Source: CAYUQT01 sp964446835
GTDB lineage: Bacteria > Planctomycetota > Phycisphaerae > UBA1845 > JAFGLZ01
Reading direction: 5' to 3'
Assembly (NCBI GenBank): GCA_964446835.1
Contig: CAYUQT010000002.1
Coordinates: 1-64,000 of the forward strand
Length of the DNA: 64,000 bases
The notes under the pieces were generated by a model. That model made no database searches. It was not told the DNA's origin and saw only the letters and a program-made list of their open reading frames with translations. How positions within the stretch are numbered: position 1 is the stretch's first letter; every line of letters starts with the position of its first letter. The translations under genes and the position numbers were made by a program. Below, in pieces: positions 34,296-42,477 of this stretch.

Positions 34296-35375
34296 TCAGA
34301 ACCGGCGCCGGACCATGAAATCCGCCCAGGCCCGAAGCAGTTCTTTGTACCCAGACGACGGAACAGCTTCGAGCCGCTCCATCGCCTGATCGATGTGTTG
34401 ACCGGCCAGTTGCCGGGCGTAGTCCACGGCGCCGACTTCGGTCAGCACCTGTATTGCATCTTCGATATCGCGGTCGGATGCGTCACGATTTCCAAGTACC
34501 CTCTTGAGCAGTATCCGCTGCGAGTCGCCGGCCGTCTCGAAGGCCCTGCAGACGATCACGGTTCGTTTTCCCTCTCGGATATCCGATCCGACAGGCTTGC
34601 CCAGCAATCGCTCATCGCCCACGAGGCCCAGGGCATCGTCCTGAAGCTGAAATGCCATCCCACACTGTCCTGCAAACTGAGCCAAAGCGGTGGCCGTGGG
34701 GTGACTGGAATCGGAGGTGTTCAAACCAATTATCGCCCCCGCCATGGCTGCGTACTCCAGCAGGGAAGCCGTCTTCAGTGCCATCATGTGAAGCACGACA
34801 CCGCGACCGACCCGCTCAATCGGCGTGAAGGAAAGCTCCACGTCGAGGAGTTCCCCCCCTATCACCGCATTGACCACACTGGATTCCAGGAACTTGATCA
34901 GCGAGACGACGACCTCGGCTCGAATCCCCCTGTCCAGAAGTTCGGTCAGCAGGGACACCGCCCATCCCTGCTGGACATCTCCGGCGAGAATGGCCAGATC
35001 GTTGCCATATTCCGCGGCCTGATCCGGTGTGAATCTGAACTGGTCCTCGGCATTGCGGCGCCCGAGCGCATGGACCGACGGGCCTCCACGGCGTCGGTCA
35101 TCGTGGTCGATCAGATCGTCATGAACGAGGGTCCACGTGTGGAAGACTTCAATTCCGGCTGCCGCGGGCAAGGCCTTCTGCTCGTCACCCCCCACGGCGC
35201 CGCATGAGAAGAGCAGCAACGCGGGGCGAAGACACTTGCCACCCCGCTCGACATAGGCGTACACCGCCTGCTGAAGGGATTCGGGACTGAACCACGAACG
35301 AAAGCGAGGCTCCGCGAGATAGCCCCTGACAGACTCCTCGCGACGTCGCAGTTCTGCCAGAAAATCGACGGACAC
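34296..35375 (-). CDS. Polyprenyl diphosphate synthase (FPP/GGPP synthase family)
   Basis: The 359-residue protein has all key elements of trans-isoprenyl diphosphate synthases. GGKCLRP binds isopentenyl diphosphate, the first Asp-rich motif is DDLIDHDD (residues 86-93), and the second is QLQDDALGLVGD. It condenses isopentenyl units in the cytoplasm. The product length cannot be set with confidence. It lies 74 bases after the NtrC-type regulator gene and upstream of the GH172 gene on the same strand, so the set may be co-transcribed although the functions differ. Confidence 0.9.
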   Translation of the reverse strand: MSVDFLAELRRREESVRGYLAEPRFRSWFSPESLQQAVYAYVERGGKCLRPALLLFSCGAVGGDEQKALPAAAGIEVFHTWTLVHDDLIDHDDRRRGGPSVHALGRRNAEDQFRFTPDQAAEYGNDLAILAGDVQQGWAVSLLTELLDRGIRAEVVVSLIKFLESSVVNAVIGGELLDVELSFTPIERVGRGVVLHMMALKTASLLEYAAMAGAIIGLNTSDSSHPTATALAQFAGQCGMAFQLQDDALGLVGDERLLGKPVGSDIREGKRTVIVCRAFETAGDSQRILLKRVLGNRDASDRDIEDAIQVLTEVGAVDYARQLAGQHIDQAMERLEAVPSSGYKELLRAWADFMVRRRF

Positions 35376-35449
35376 ATCTCACCTCTTGAGGCCGCACGTT
35401 CCGGCCCGGTGTCAGCTCAGTGCCAAACCAGGCGTGCCCGGCACGGCGA

Positions 35450-36829
35450 TCAGTTCAGGCCGTATTCCTTGAGTTTTCGGTATAGGGTCCTCGCCCCGAT
35501 GCCCAGGACCTTGGCCGCTCTTTCGCGATTCCCCTGTGTCAATTTGAGCGTCTCGACAATGGCAACCCGTTCGATCTCACCCAGCGTTCGGCCCGCGAGT
35601 CGGAGTTGGCCCGCTGGAACGATTTCCGTACTCCCGCGGATGGGGTCGGGAATGTCATTGACATCGAGGATCTGCCCTTCGGCCAAGACCACCATCGCGC
35701 TGATGACGTTCTGGAGCTGGCGTACGTTGCCCTCCCAATGATACCCGGCGAGACGGCGGACGGCCTCAGGCGAAATGCCGGTTACGCTCTTGGCATGCTC
35801 GTCGTTGGCTCGCTTGACGAAATGGTCTATCAACAAGGGAATGTCTTCTCGACGATCTCGCAAAGGGGGGACTCGAAGCGATACCTGATTGAGCCGATAG
35901 TAGAGGTCCTCGCGAAACTTGCCGTCCTTGACCATCTGGCGGAGATCCTGGTTGGTGGCCGCGATAAGCCGGACGTCCACGTGAATCGCCTTGTTTGAAC
36001 CGACACGAGTGATTTCGCCGTTCTCGACGGCGCGAAGGACCTTTGCCTGCATGGACAGCGGCATGTCGCCGACCTCATCGAGGAACAGGGTTCCGCCGTC
36101 GGCCTCTTCGAATACACCACGGCGGTCAGCGGAAGCACCGGTGAAGGCGCCTCTGACGTGTCCGAAGAGTTCGCTCTCGAGGACGCCCTCGGCATAGGCG
36201 GCACAGTTGCTCACCAGCATGGCCTTCTCTTTTCGCGGTGAATTCTTGTGAATCGCATGGGCGATCAGGTCTTTGCCTGTGCCACTCTCACCTACAATCA
36301 GTACTGTGATCTTGCTGTTGGCGACCTGGCGGACAATCTTGAGGATACGGGACATCTCCCCGGAGACCCCGATGATTCCCTCGAAGCTGAACTGCCGGTC
36401 CAGTTGATCGCGAAGTACGCGATTCTGTCGCGACGCCAGGGCCTGGCGAGCCGCTCGATTGACCGTGTCACGGAGATCATCAAGATCCAGGGGTTTCGTG
36501 ATGTAGTCGTAGGCCCCTTCGTCCTTGAGGGTGCGGCGTGCAAGTTGTTCGTCGCCGTATGCGGTGATGAGCACCACCTCGGTTTCCGGCGAGACCTGCT
36601 TGGCCTGTCTGAGGACTTCCAAGCCGTCCATGCCGCCGCCGAGCTTGTAGTCGGTGACGATCACATCGGGCGGCCTTCGCCGGACGGAGGCCAACGCTTC
36701 GTCCCCGGACTCCACCACCAGGCAGGCGTGCCCCGCCCGTTTAAGTCCTTCAGCAATCGCTTGGCCATGAGCCACCTCGTCCTCAACGATCAGCACGAAT
36801 GCGGTTTCGCTCATCTCCAGTACTCGCAT
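35450..36829 (-). CDS. NtrC-family sigma54-dependent response regulator
   Basis: The 459-residue protein has a receiver domain with acidic pocket VEDE and phospho-acceptor Asp60 (VTDYK). A sigma54 AAA+ domain follows, with Walker A GESGTGKD (180-187), the sigma54 contact loop GAFTGA (227-232) and Walker B TLFLDEVGDM. A Fis-type helix-turn-helix ends the protein (GNRERAAKVLGIGARTLYRKL). It should activate sigma54 promoters on phosphorylation. No histidine kinase gene is adjacent, so it is an orphan here. Two starts are possible five codons apart; neither has an ideal ribosome-binding site, and I keep the longer. Confidence 0.92.
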   Translation of the reverse strand: MRVLEMSETAFVLIVEDEVAHGQAIAEGLKRAGHACLVVESGDEALASVRRRPPDVIVTDYKLGGGMDGLEVLRQAKQVSPETEVVLITAYGDEQLARRTLKDEGAYDYITKPLDLDDLRDTVNRAARQALASRQNRVLRDQLDRQFSFEGIIGVSGEMSRILKIVRQVANSKITVLIVGESGTGKDLIAHAIHKNSPRKEKAMLVSNCAAYAEGVLESELFGHVRGAFTGASADRRGVFEEADGGTLFLDEVGDMPLSMQAKVLRAVENGEITRVGSNKAIHVDVRLIAATNQDLRQMVKDGKFREDLYYRLNQVSLRVPPLRDRREDIPLLIDHFVKRANDEHAKSVTGISPEAVRRLAGYHWEGNVRQLQNVISAMVVLAEGQILDVNDIPDPIRGSTEIVPAGQLRLAGRTLGEIERVAIVETLKLTQGNRERAAKVLGIGARTLYRKLKEYGLN

Positions 36830-37310
36830 CGCCCCAGCGGGCAGAACATGAACCCTTGGCGACGTTGTGCATCGAAGGACCCTTGGTCAACCTGGTCCTC
36901 CTGCTGTCGGCCACAATGGCATGAACCGACGAAGAATAGGACGCATTTGGCAGTCTGCCAGAATGGCATATTCTTATCGTACATCCATACGGTTCCAATG
37001 CCAAGAGACAGGCTGCCCTTGACTGACCCGGTACCTTCGGGGGATTGGCCCCTCGCCATGATTCGGCCCAATTCAAGTGCGGACAGTTCTGGCGATCCCG
37101 CGGGATGGCGATTTCCATGGGATCATGGCCTATTGTCCGTCTGTCATGGGTCACATAAGATGACGGCAGGCCACGGGGTTCAGGGAGCACCGTGGGGGCC
37201 TCAAGAGGCAGCCAGAGGCATGTTCTGATGTCGTGCCGACAGGGTGGCCGAGCATCACGTTTCGACGCGATCCGACCGTGAAGGGCGAAACGCGCGGAGT
37301 ACTGACTCTG
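36830..37310. other. Divergent regulatory region
   Basis: This 481-base gap separates the NtrC-type gene (minus) from the phosphatase gene (plus). A perfect inverted repeat TGGCAG-T-CTGCCA at 36948-36960 could be an operator half-site pair. A lone TTGACT at 37019 lacks a partner -10. I saw no -24/-12 sigma54 promoter with intact GG and GC elements. No small gene with a ribosome-binding site was found. Confidence 0.4.
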
Positions 37311-38039
37311 ATGTGTGAGATACTCAACCAAGAGCCCCCCGAGCGGATCATGTTGAACGCTTCGGGACCTAGTCGTCTGCTCGATAGGACACGCGTGTCC
37401 CGGCCTTCCCTCCGGCGGAGCCTATGCATCGCGACACGGCTGAGCGTGTGCGGTGCATGCCTCTGGGGCATGATGACGATCCTCGGCTGCCAAGTCTGCT
37501 GCACCGACCTTATCTACTGGTTGATGGACTACAACTTCTATCCGGTGTCCGAGGGCAAGGTGTATCGCTCACGACAGCCGGATGCCGCCCTGTTGCAGTT
37601 TGCCGTGCGAGACATGGGCGTTCGGACGGTGATCAACCTGAGAGGTGAGAACACCGGAGAAGAGTGGTATGACGCGGAGGTCGCCTGCCTTCGTGACCTC
37701 GGCGCGGCGCTCGTTGATATTCGGATGAGCGCGACGGAGCCGCCGGAACCCAATACCTTGCTCCAGCTCTACGAGACATTCCTGACCGCCGAGTACCCGA
37801 TCCTGATCCATTGCCAAGCCGGCGCCGATCGCACGGGAGCCGCATCCGCCATTTGGCGGATGATGGTTGCCGGCGATTCGCGTGAAGAGGCTCTGAAGGA
37901 ATTGAACTGTCGCTTTGGCCATTATAGGGAGTTTACTCCGGCGATGGACTGGCTGGCCGAGGTCTTTGTGCCCGATGTGAACTGGATCATGACGAAATAT
38001 GATCCCAACGCGTTCTGGAACCCCCATATGCCCTCGTAA
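37311..38039 (+). CDS. Exported dual-specificity / tyrosine phosphatase-like protein
   Basis: The 242-residue protein has a hydrophobic N-terminal segment (LSVCGACLWGMMTILGC) that may be a signal anchor or poor lipobox. A cysteine-phosphatase domain follows, with P-loop HCQAGADRTG (CX5R) and the upstream VINLRGE strand typical of bacterial DSP/SiaP-like phosphatases ('YRSRQPDAALL'). The general acid Asp may lie in 'RMSATEPPEP', but it is not the usual D, so activity on phosphotyrosine is not assured. The N-terminus puts the domain outside the cytoplasm. GGAG eleven bases before the ATG favours this start; a later ATG 13 codons in is possible. Confidence 0.7.
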   Translation: MCEILNQEPPERIMLNASGPSRLLDRTRVSRPSLRRSLCIATRLSVCGACLWGMMTILGCQVCCTDLIYWLMDYNFYPVSEGKVYRSRQPDAALLQFAVRDMGVRTVINLRGENTGEEWYDAEVACLRDLGAALVDIRMSATEPPEPNTLLQLYETFLTAEYPILIHCQAGADRTGAASAIWRMMVAGDSREEALKELNCRFGHYREFTPAMDWLAEVFVPDVNWIMTKYDPNAFWNPHMPS

Positions 38040-38173
38040 TGCGACTCGTGCCTCATCCTGCCAACGGTCGGAGGCTCTGCTGCGCCCGAGTTCTGCCCCG
38101 ATAGTGGTATGGTTACGTTCGGGAGGGGTTCGGGGGCGATATCGGACGCCTCAAAAAAACTGGTAAAAGGCGC
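38040..38173. other. Intergenic spacer after the phosphatase gene
   Basis: No gene is supported. A run of seven As at 38153-38159 lies just before the promoter candidate of the structured region. No clear intrinsic terminator for the phosphatase gene was found. Confidence 0.4.
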
Positions 38174-38202
38174 GTGACATCGGTGTGGAGATGGTGTAGT
38201 AT
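38174..38202 (+). promoter_or_regulatory. Sigma70-like promoter of the structured region
   Basis: GTGACA (five of six to the -35 consensus) and TAGTAT (four of six to the -10) are 17 bases apart, the ideal spacing. The predicted start near 38209 falls immediately before the first hairpin of the structured region. Confidence 0.45.
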
Positions 38203-38208
38203 AGTGTG

Positions 38209-38390
38209 CGCTTCCGCGGCATGGGCCATCCAGCCCGGTGCCTACTTCCAGGTATGAAGCTAGCCTGACGCTGTATCCCGTCGTGGTTGGCATCACCGTT
38301 ATGGCTCCCTGGTAGTAGTAGTTCATCACCGCTGAATAGGGGTGTGGGCGACGCCGATGAGCCCGGAAGACGGGCCCATGGGTCGTCGAA
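38209..38390 (+). ncRNA. Candidate structured RNA or leader upstream of coaE
   Basis: The segment folds by eye into a series of stems. The first pairs 38218-38226 with 38233-38242 (GGCA/TGCC and GGGC/GCCC). The main stem pairs 38242-38252 with 38308-38318, ten pairs with one T-T mismatch, and contains an inner AGCC/GGCT pairing. A third domain closes with CGACG/CGTCG around a perfect GCCCG-GAAGA-CGGGC hairpin (38361-38375). A promoter sits just upstream and coaE begins 86 bases after the last stem. I do not recognise the fold as 6S, SRP RNA, tmRNA, RNase P or a common riboswitch. It could be a free small RNA or a coaE leader. Confidence 0.4.
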
Positions 38391-38475
38391 GAGCCGGCCA
38401 TGAAGGGGCGGGATTTCCAGAACCCCGTCGGTGCTCCGTTCGGGCAGAACTGTTCGGAAGAGAGTCGGAGAACCG

Positions 38476-39099
38476 ATGAAACGTCCGCCAAGCGGAAAGA
38501 TGCCGGTCATCGGGTTGGCCGGTGGCATTGGGTCTGGGAAGAGCCTGGTTGCCCAGATCATGAACGAGCTTGGCGCCGTGGTTCTGGACGCCGATGCAAC
38601 GGCCCACGATGTCCTGAGCGACGCGGAGGTCATCGGAACCATCAGAGAGTGGTGGGGACCCAGCGTTGTGGATGGAGAGGGACGGGTCGATCGACGGCGT
38701 GTGGCCGAGATCGTCTTCCAGGATGCCGCCCAGCGGCTGAGGCTGGAAGAACTGATCCATCCCCGGATCTACGCACGTTGGGACGAGGTGCTGCACGGGC
38801 GTTTGGGAAGTGCCGGGCCGGCGAGGGCGGTTGTGATTGACGCGCCGCTCTTGTTTGAAGCGAAGCTTGACGCGATCTGCGACGTCATCGTTTTTGTGGA
38901 GTCCGATGACGCGACGCGGAGACGACGAGTGGCCGAGAATCGTGGATGGACGAGTGATGAGCTCGCGCGTCGTGAGAAAATGCAGAAAACGCTGGACAGC
39001 AAGAGAACGCGAGCCGATTATATTGTGGAGAACAATTCCAGCGTATCCGACCTCCGCCGAAGAGTGGAGGGCATCTTTTCCGCAGTGATCCCTGGGTGA
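38476..39099 (+). CDS. coaE: Dephospho-CoA kinase
   Basis: The 207-residue protein matches dephospho-CoA kinase in length and motifs. It has P-loop GLAGGIGSGKS, the substrate segment VLDADATAHDVL, the lid and CoA-binding blocks 'HPRIYARW' and 'VVIDAPLLFEA', and a late 'KMQKTLDSKRTRADYIVENN' region (here HRREKMQ-type, ending ADYIVENN). It phosphorylates the ribose 3'-OH of dephospho-CoA, the last step of coenzyme A synthesis, in the cytoplasm. GGAG about five to six bases before the ATG supports the start. It is followed by rho on the same strand, 149 bases away. Confidence 0.95.
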   Translation: MKRPPSGKMPVIGLAGGIGSGKSLVAQIMNELGAVVLDADATAHDVLSDAEVIGTIREWWGPSVVDGEGRVDRRRVAEIVFQDAAQRLRLEELIHPRIYARWDEVLHGRLGSAGPARAVVIDAPLLFEAKLDAICDVIVFVESDDATRRRRVAENRGWTSDELARREKMQKTLDSKRTRADYIVENNSSVSDLRRRVEGIFSAVIPG

Positions 39100-39248
39100 C
39101 CTAACTCACGCCGAGTCTGATAGAGCACACCGGTATGCGGAACGGGTTGACCAGACAACATGAATTGTAGGGCTTGGAGGCCCCAATCAAAGGTTAGATT
39201 CAAACCTGAACACTTTTTCCTACCTGTTTCGAGTTGGAGGATAGCAGT

Positions 39249-40766
39249 ATGGGTAAGGCCAATTCAGACCGACCCCGGACAACCAGAAGGCGGCTCTCCG
39301 CCGTCGAGGCCCCTGAAGAACAATCCACCATGGGCGACCAGGCTCAGACGGACACGGATCTCGATGATGCCCTGAGGCCCGTTCCCGAGAGCGAAAACCC
39401 AGGCTCTCCCGAGACGGATGACGTGCAGGCTTCGATCGACCGCGAGACCCACGAGAAGTACGAGGAGGTCAAGCGGGGCGAGCTTCACATTACCGACCTT
39501 CAGAAGATGACGGTGCCCGAGCTCCACGAGATCGCCAAGAACGAGGGGCTCGTCGAGTACACCTCACTCAAGAAGCAGGACCTGATCTTCAAGATTCTGA
39601 AGGAGCGCATTCATCGCAACGGTCTGATGTACGGTGAAGGCGTGCTTGAGATTCTTCCCGACGGCTTTGGCTTCCTCAGGTCGCCGGAATACAACTATCT
39701 GCCCTGTCCGGATGACATTTACATCAGCCCGTCGCAGATCCGACGGTTCGGACTTCGCACGGGACATATCGTTGCCGGCCAGATCAGACCTCCCAAGGAG
39801 TCGGAGCGATATTTCGCCCTGCTGCGCGTGGAGGCCATCAACTTCCAGGACCCGGAGATGGTCAACGAGAGGACGGTCTTTGAAGACCTGACGCCCGTTC
39901 ACCCCGGCCCCAAGCAGATCACCGGCTACAAGCCTGGTGACGGACGTGTCGTTCTGGAAACGACCCACGACGAGATCAACATGCGAATCGTCGACCTGGT
40001 CACACCGATCGGGCGCGGACAGCGTATGCTCATCGTCGCCCCTCCTCGAACGGGCAAGACGGTGCTGCTCCAGAAGATGGCCAACGCCATCAGTCGCAAC
40101 CATCCAGATCACTATGTGATCATCCTGCTCATCGACGAGCGTCCGGAAGAAGTCACCGAAATGGAGCGAATGACGAAGGCCGAGGTCATCAGCTCGACTT
40201 TCGACGAGCCGGCCAGCCGTCACGTTCAGGTGGCCGAGATGGTTATCGAGAAGGCCAAGCGTCTGGTGGAGTACGGACATGATGTGGTCATCCTGCTTGA
40301 CTCGATTACACGTCTGGCTCGGGCCTACAATACGGAAGTCCCGCACTCCGGCAAGATCCTCACGGGCGGCGTCGACGCGAATGCCCTTCAGAAGCCCAAG
40401 CGGTTCTTCGGAGCAGCCCGTAACATCGAAGAAGGCGGCAGCTTGACGATCATCGGCACCGCCCTCGTCGATACGGGCAGCAAGATGGACGAGGTGATCT
40501 TCGAGGAGTTCAAGGGCACGGGCAACAGCGAGCTTCACCTCGATCGTCGTCTGGTCGATCGGCGCGTCTGGCCGGCTATCGACATCGCCGCCTCCGGCTC
40601 GCGCAAGGAAGAACTCCTGCTCGATCCGAAGGAGCTCGAACTGGTCTTCAAACTGCGCCGCGTGCTCAGCGATATGAACGTGGTGGAATCTGTGGAGTTG
40701 CTCCGCAACCGGCTCGAGAAGTGCAAGACCAATGCCGAGTTCCTCATGACGATGAACCTGTCGTAA
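39249..40766 (+). CDS. rho: Transcription termination factor Rho
   Basis: The 505-residue protein is a full Rho with an N-terminal extension of about 80 residues, charged and low in complexity, compared with the E. coli enzyme (419 residues). Domains in order are: extension, Rho-N helix bundle (LQKMTVPELHEIAKNEGL), cold-shock RNA-binding domain (ILPDGFGFLRSPEYNYL), and RecA-type motor with Walker A APPRTGKT (Lys270). The motor also has the Q-loop region, Walker B 'VVILLDSITRLARAYN' and the RHVQVAEMV block. It is a hexameric RNA helicase that ends transcription. GGAGG eight bases before the ATG supports the start. A strong intrinsic terminator follows the gene. Confidence 0.97.
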   Translation: MGKANSDRPRTTRRRLSAVEAPEEQSTMGDQAQTDTDLDDALRPVPESENPGSPETDDVQASIDRETHEKYEEVKRGELHITDLQKMTVPELHEIAKNEGLVEYTSLKKQDLIFKILKERIHRNGLMYGEGVLEILPDGFGFLRSPEYNYLPCPDDIYISPSQIRRFGLRTGHIVAGQIRPPKESERYFALLRVEAINFQDPEMVNERTVFEDLTPVHPGPKQITGYKPGDGRVVLETTHDEINMRIVDLVTPIGRGQRMLIVAPPRTGKTVLLQKMANAISRNHPDHYVIILLIDERPEEVTEMERMTKAEVISSTFDEPASRHVQVAEMVIEKAKRLVEYGHDVVILLDSITRLARAYNTEVPHSGKILTGGVDANALQKPKRFFGAARNIEEGGSLTIIGTALVDTGSKMDEVIFEEFKGTGNSELHLDRRLVDRRVWPAIDIAASGSRKEELLLDPKELELVFKLRRVLSDMNVVESVELLRNRLEKCKTNAEFLMTMNLS

Positions 40767-40816
40767 TCGACAGACCTCCGGCGAGCCTTCGGTCTCCCGG
40801 TGTTTCAGATATGCAG

Positions 40817-40848
40817 GGCCCACTCCCATGGGGGTGGGCCTTTCTCTT
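40817..40848 (+). terminator. Intrinsic terminator after rho
   Basis: GGCCCACTCC pairs with GGGGTGGGCC (ten pairs, one G-T) around CATG and is followed by TTTCTCTT. It ends the rho transcript 50 bases after its stop and before the next gene's ribosome-binding site. Confidence 0.75.
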
Positions 40849-40874
40849 GCGGCGAATCGAAACGGAGTCCGCCC

Positions 40875-41585
40875 ATGAGAGCCCCCCTGCCTCTATCGAT
40901 TCTGATCGGACTGGCCGGACTGGCCTGGGCCGAGGACCCCGCATCGCCCTACCAACGGAAGAAACCCAAGACCGCCCTGGAGATGGTTGGCCAGGGAGCC
41001 GAGGTTCCGAGCGGCACGCCTGCTTCTCAACCGACGGCAACCAATCCCTTCGGGCGGGTGCCTTCACAACCCGACCACGCCCTGCCGGCCGTGATTCTTT
41101 ACAGCAACGGTGGGAAGCTGCCCGGTTACCTTTGGACACCCGCCGGCAAGGAATGGCGAGTATACGAGCGATCCAGCAAACAATACCGCGACATCCCGCT
41201 CGACGCGGTCAAGACCATCGAGGCCCATGTGGAATGGGAGCGAATGGAGGATGATTGGCGGTGGAAGGAAGGTGGCAGCGACGTCAAGGTTCTCACCGGA
41301 CATCTGTACCCCAATCGCAAAACCTACTACACGTTCACTCTCCAGGATGAGCGGAAGGTTCTCGGGGACATTGCCCAGATGTTCTATGTGGGGCTGTCCG
41401 GGCACGTCACGCAAGGATCCCTTCACAAACGACACGAGGGCAAGATCGGTCAGACCCTCGCCGACATTCCATACGTACGTCAGATCCTCTTTGATGAAGA
41501 TGCGATGCGCAAGGCGATAAGAGACACTGCCACCACGCGAGTGGCAACGCGGCCCGCACGACGTTCCACCACCCGCACGCGATAA
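40875..41585 (+). CDS. Exported protein of unknown function
   Basis: The 236-residue protein begins with a signal peptide (LPLSILIGLAGLAWA). The mature part has a Pro-rich linker and a mixed alpha/beta region with 'AVILYSNGGKLPGYLWTPAG', then 'VKVLTGHLYPNRKTYYTF' and a basic C-terminus rich in Thr/Arg. The middle recalls the DUF6655/SHD1-like small domains of planctomycete exported proteins, but I cannot assign a family with confidence. CGGAG seven bases before the ATG supports the start. It lies between the rho terminator and the pcm gene. Confidence 0.6.
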   Translation: MRAPLPLSILIGLAGLAWAEDPASPYQRKKPKTALEMVGQGAEVPSGTPASQPTATNPFGRVPSQPDHALPAVILYSNGGKLPGYLWTPAGKEWRVYERSSKQYRDIPLDAVKTIEAHVEWERMEDDWRWKEGGSDVKVLTGHLYPNRKTYYTFTLQDERKVLGDIAQMFYVGLSGHVTQGSLHKRHEGKIGQTLADIPYVRQILFDEDAMRKAIRDTATTRVATRPARRSTTRTR

Positions 41586-41664
41586 GCCGCACACCCACAC
41601 GCCGCCTTGCGGGATCGGTCACGGTCTGTCATCTGTTGGCTCTGTGGCGTAAGATGAAGGGGTC

Positions 41665-42369
41665 ATGATCGAGCAGACATCCACGCCATCCGTCGACCCC
41701 GCACCGAACGACGCTCATCTTTCCGCGCGTCGTTCGATGGTCCACTATCAGCTTCGCAGCCGGGGGATCCTCGACGAACGCGTCCTCGCTGTCATGAGTC
41801 GACTTCCACGGGAGCAATTCGTTCCCGTCGGGGACCAGGCGGCCGCGTACGACGATCAGGCGATGCCGATCGAGGCCGGGCAGACCATCTCGCAGCCCTA
41901 CATGGTCGCGCTGATGAGTGAGATCCTTGAAGTCAGCCCCCACCACCGGCTTCTTGAGATCGGCACCGGCTCGGGGTATCAGACGGCGGTGCTGGCATGC
42001 CTCGCCCAACATGTGTACAGCATCGAGCGGCTGGCTGCCCTGACTGAACTGGCGGAACAACGGCTTCGCTCTCTGCATCTGGACAACATCACCCTGAAGG
42101 TTGGCGATGGAACACTCGGCTGGCCGGAAGCGGCACCGTTCAACGGGATCATTGTCACGGCAGGGGCACCGTCGATTCCGCCGGCACTGGTGGACCAGTT
42201 GGCAGATGGCGCCCGACTGGTGGTGCCGGTCGGCGGCGAATCCCATCAGACGCTCACTGTGATCCAACGTCAGGGCCGGACGACGATCGAGCGCCCCGGC
42301 ATCGCCTGCCGTTTTGTTCCTCTCATCGGCAAAGCCGGTTGGCGTTCTCGTGACGAGAGCGATCGGTAA
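41665..42369 (+). CDS. pcm: Protein-L-isoaspartate O-methyltransferase
   Basis: The 234-residue protein matches PCMT, which uses SAM to repair isoaspartate in aged proteins. It shows the family start region (MVHYQLRSRGI, LPREQFVP), 'QTISQPYMVALM' before the first strand, the SAM-binding motif LLEIGTGSGYQTA, and 'IIVTAGAPSIPPALVDQL' with 'GARLVVPVG' downstream. Length is usual. AAGGGG lies very close to the ATG; the inner ATG at residue 25 (MVHYQL) is an alternative start that matches the shorter family members. It is cytoplasmic and convergent with the ROK kinase gene. Confidence 0.93.
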   Translation: MIEQTSTPSVDPAPNDAHLSARRSMVHYQLRSRGILDERVLAVMSRLPREQFVPVGDQAAAYDDQAMPIEAGQTISQPYMVALMSEILEVSPHHRLLEIGTGSGYQTAVLACLAQHVYSIERLAALTELAEQRLRSLHLDNITLKVGDGTLGWPEAAPFNGIIVTAGAPSIPPALVDQLADGARLVVPVGGESHQTLTVIQRQGRTTIERPGIACRFVPLIGKAGWRSRDESDR

Positions 42370-42477
42370 TCACGTCGGCAGGAAACCCATTCTACCCCGG
42401 TAATCTCTCGCCCTGTTTGCATCGCAGGCAACACCGGAGGCTTGCGGTGTCTGAAACGCGACGTAGAGGTCGACGTG

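Noticed and set aside
36830..37310. Sigma54 -24/-12 promoter near the NtrC-type gene
   Set aside because: TGGCA sequences occur, but none has a GC element at the right distance.
38209..38390. 6S RNA, SRP RNA or tmRNA
   Set aside because: The single long bulged hairpin of 6S, the SRP GGAAG-type core, and tmRNA features were not found; several separate stems are seen.
39564..40829. 421-residue minus-strand frame opposite rho
   Set aside because: Rho is certain on the plus strand; the antisense frame results from GC-rich codon bias.
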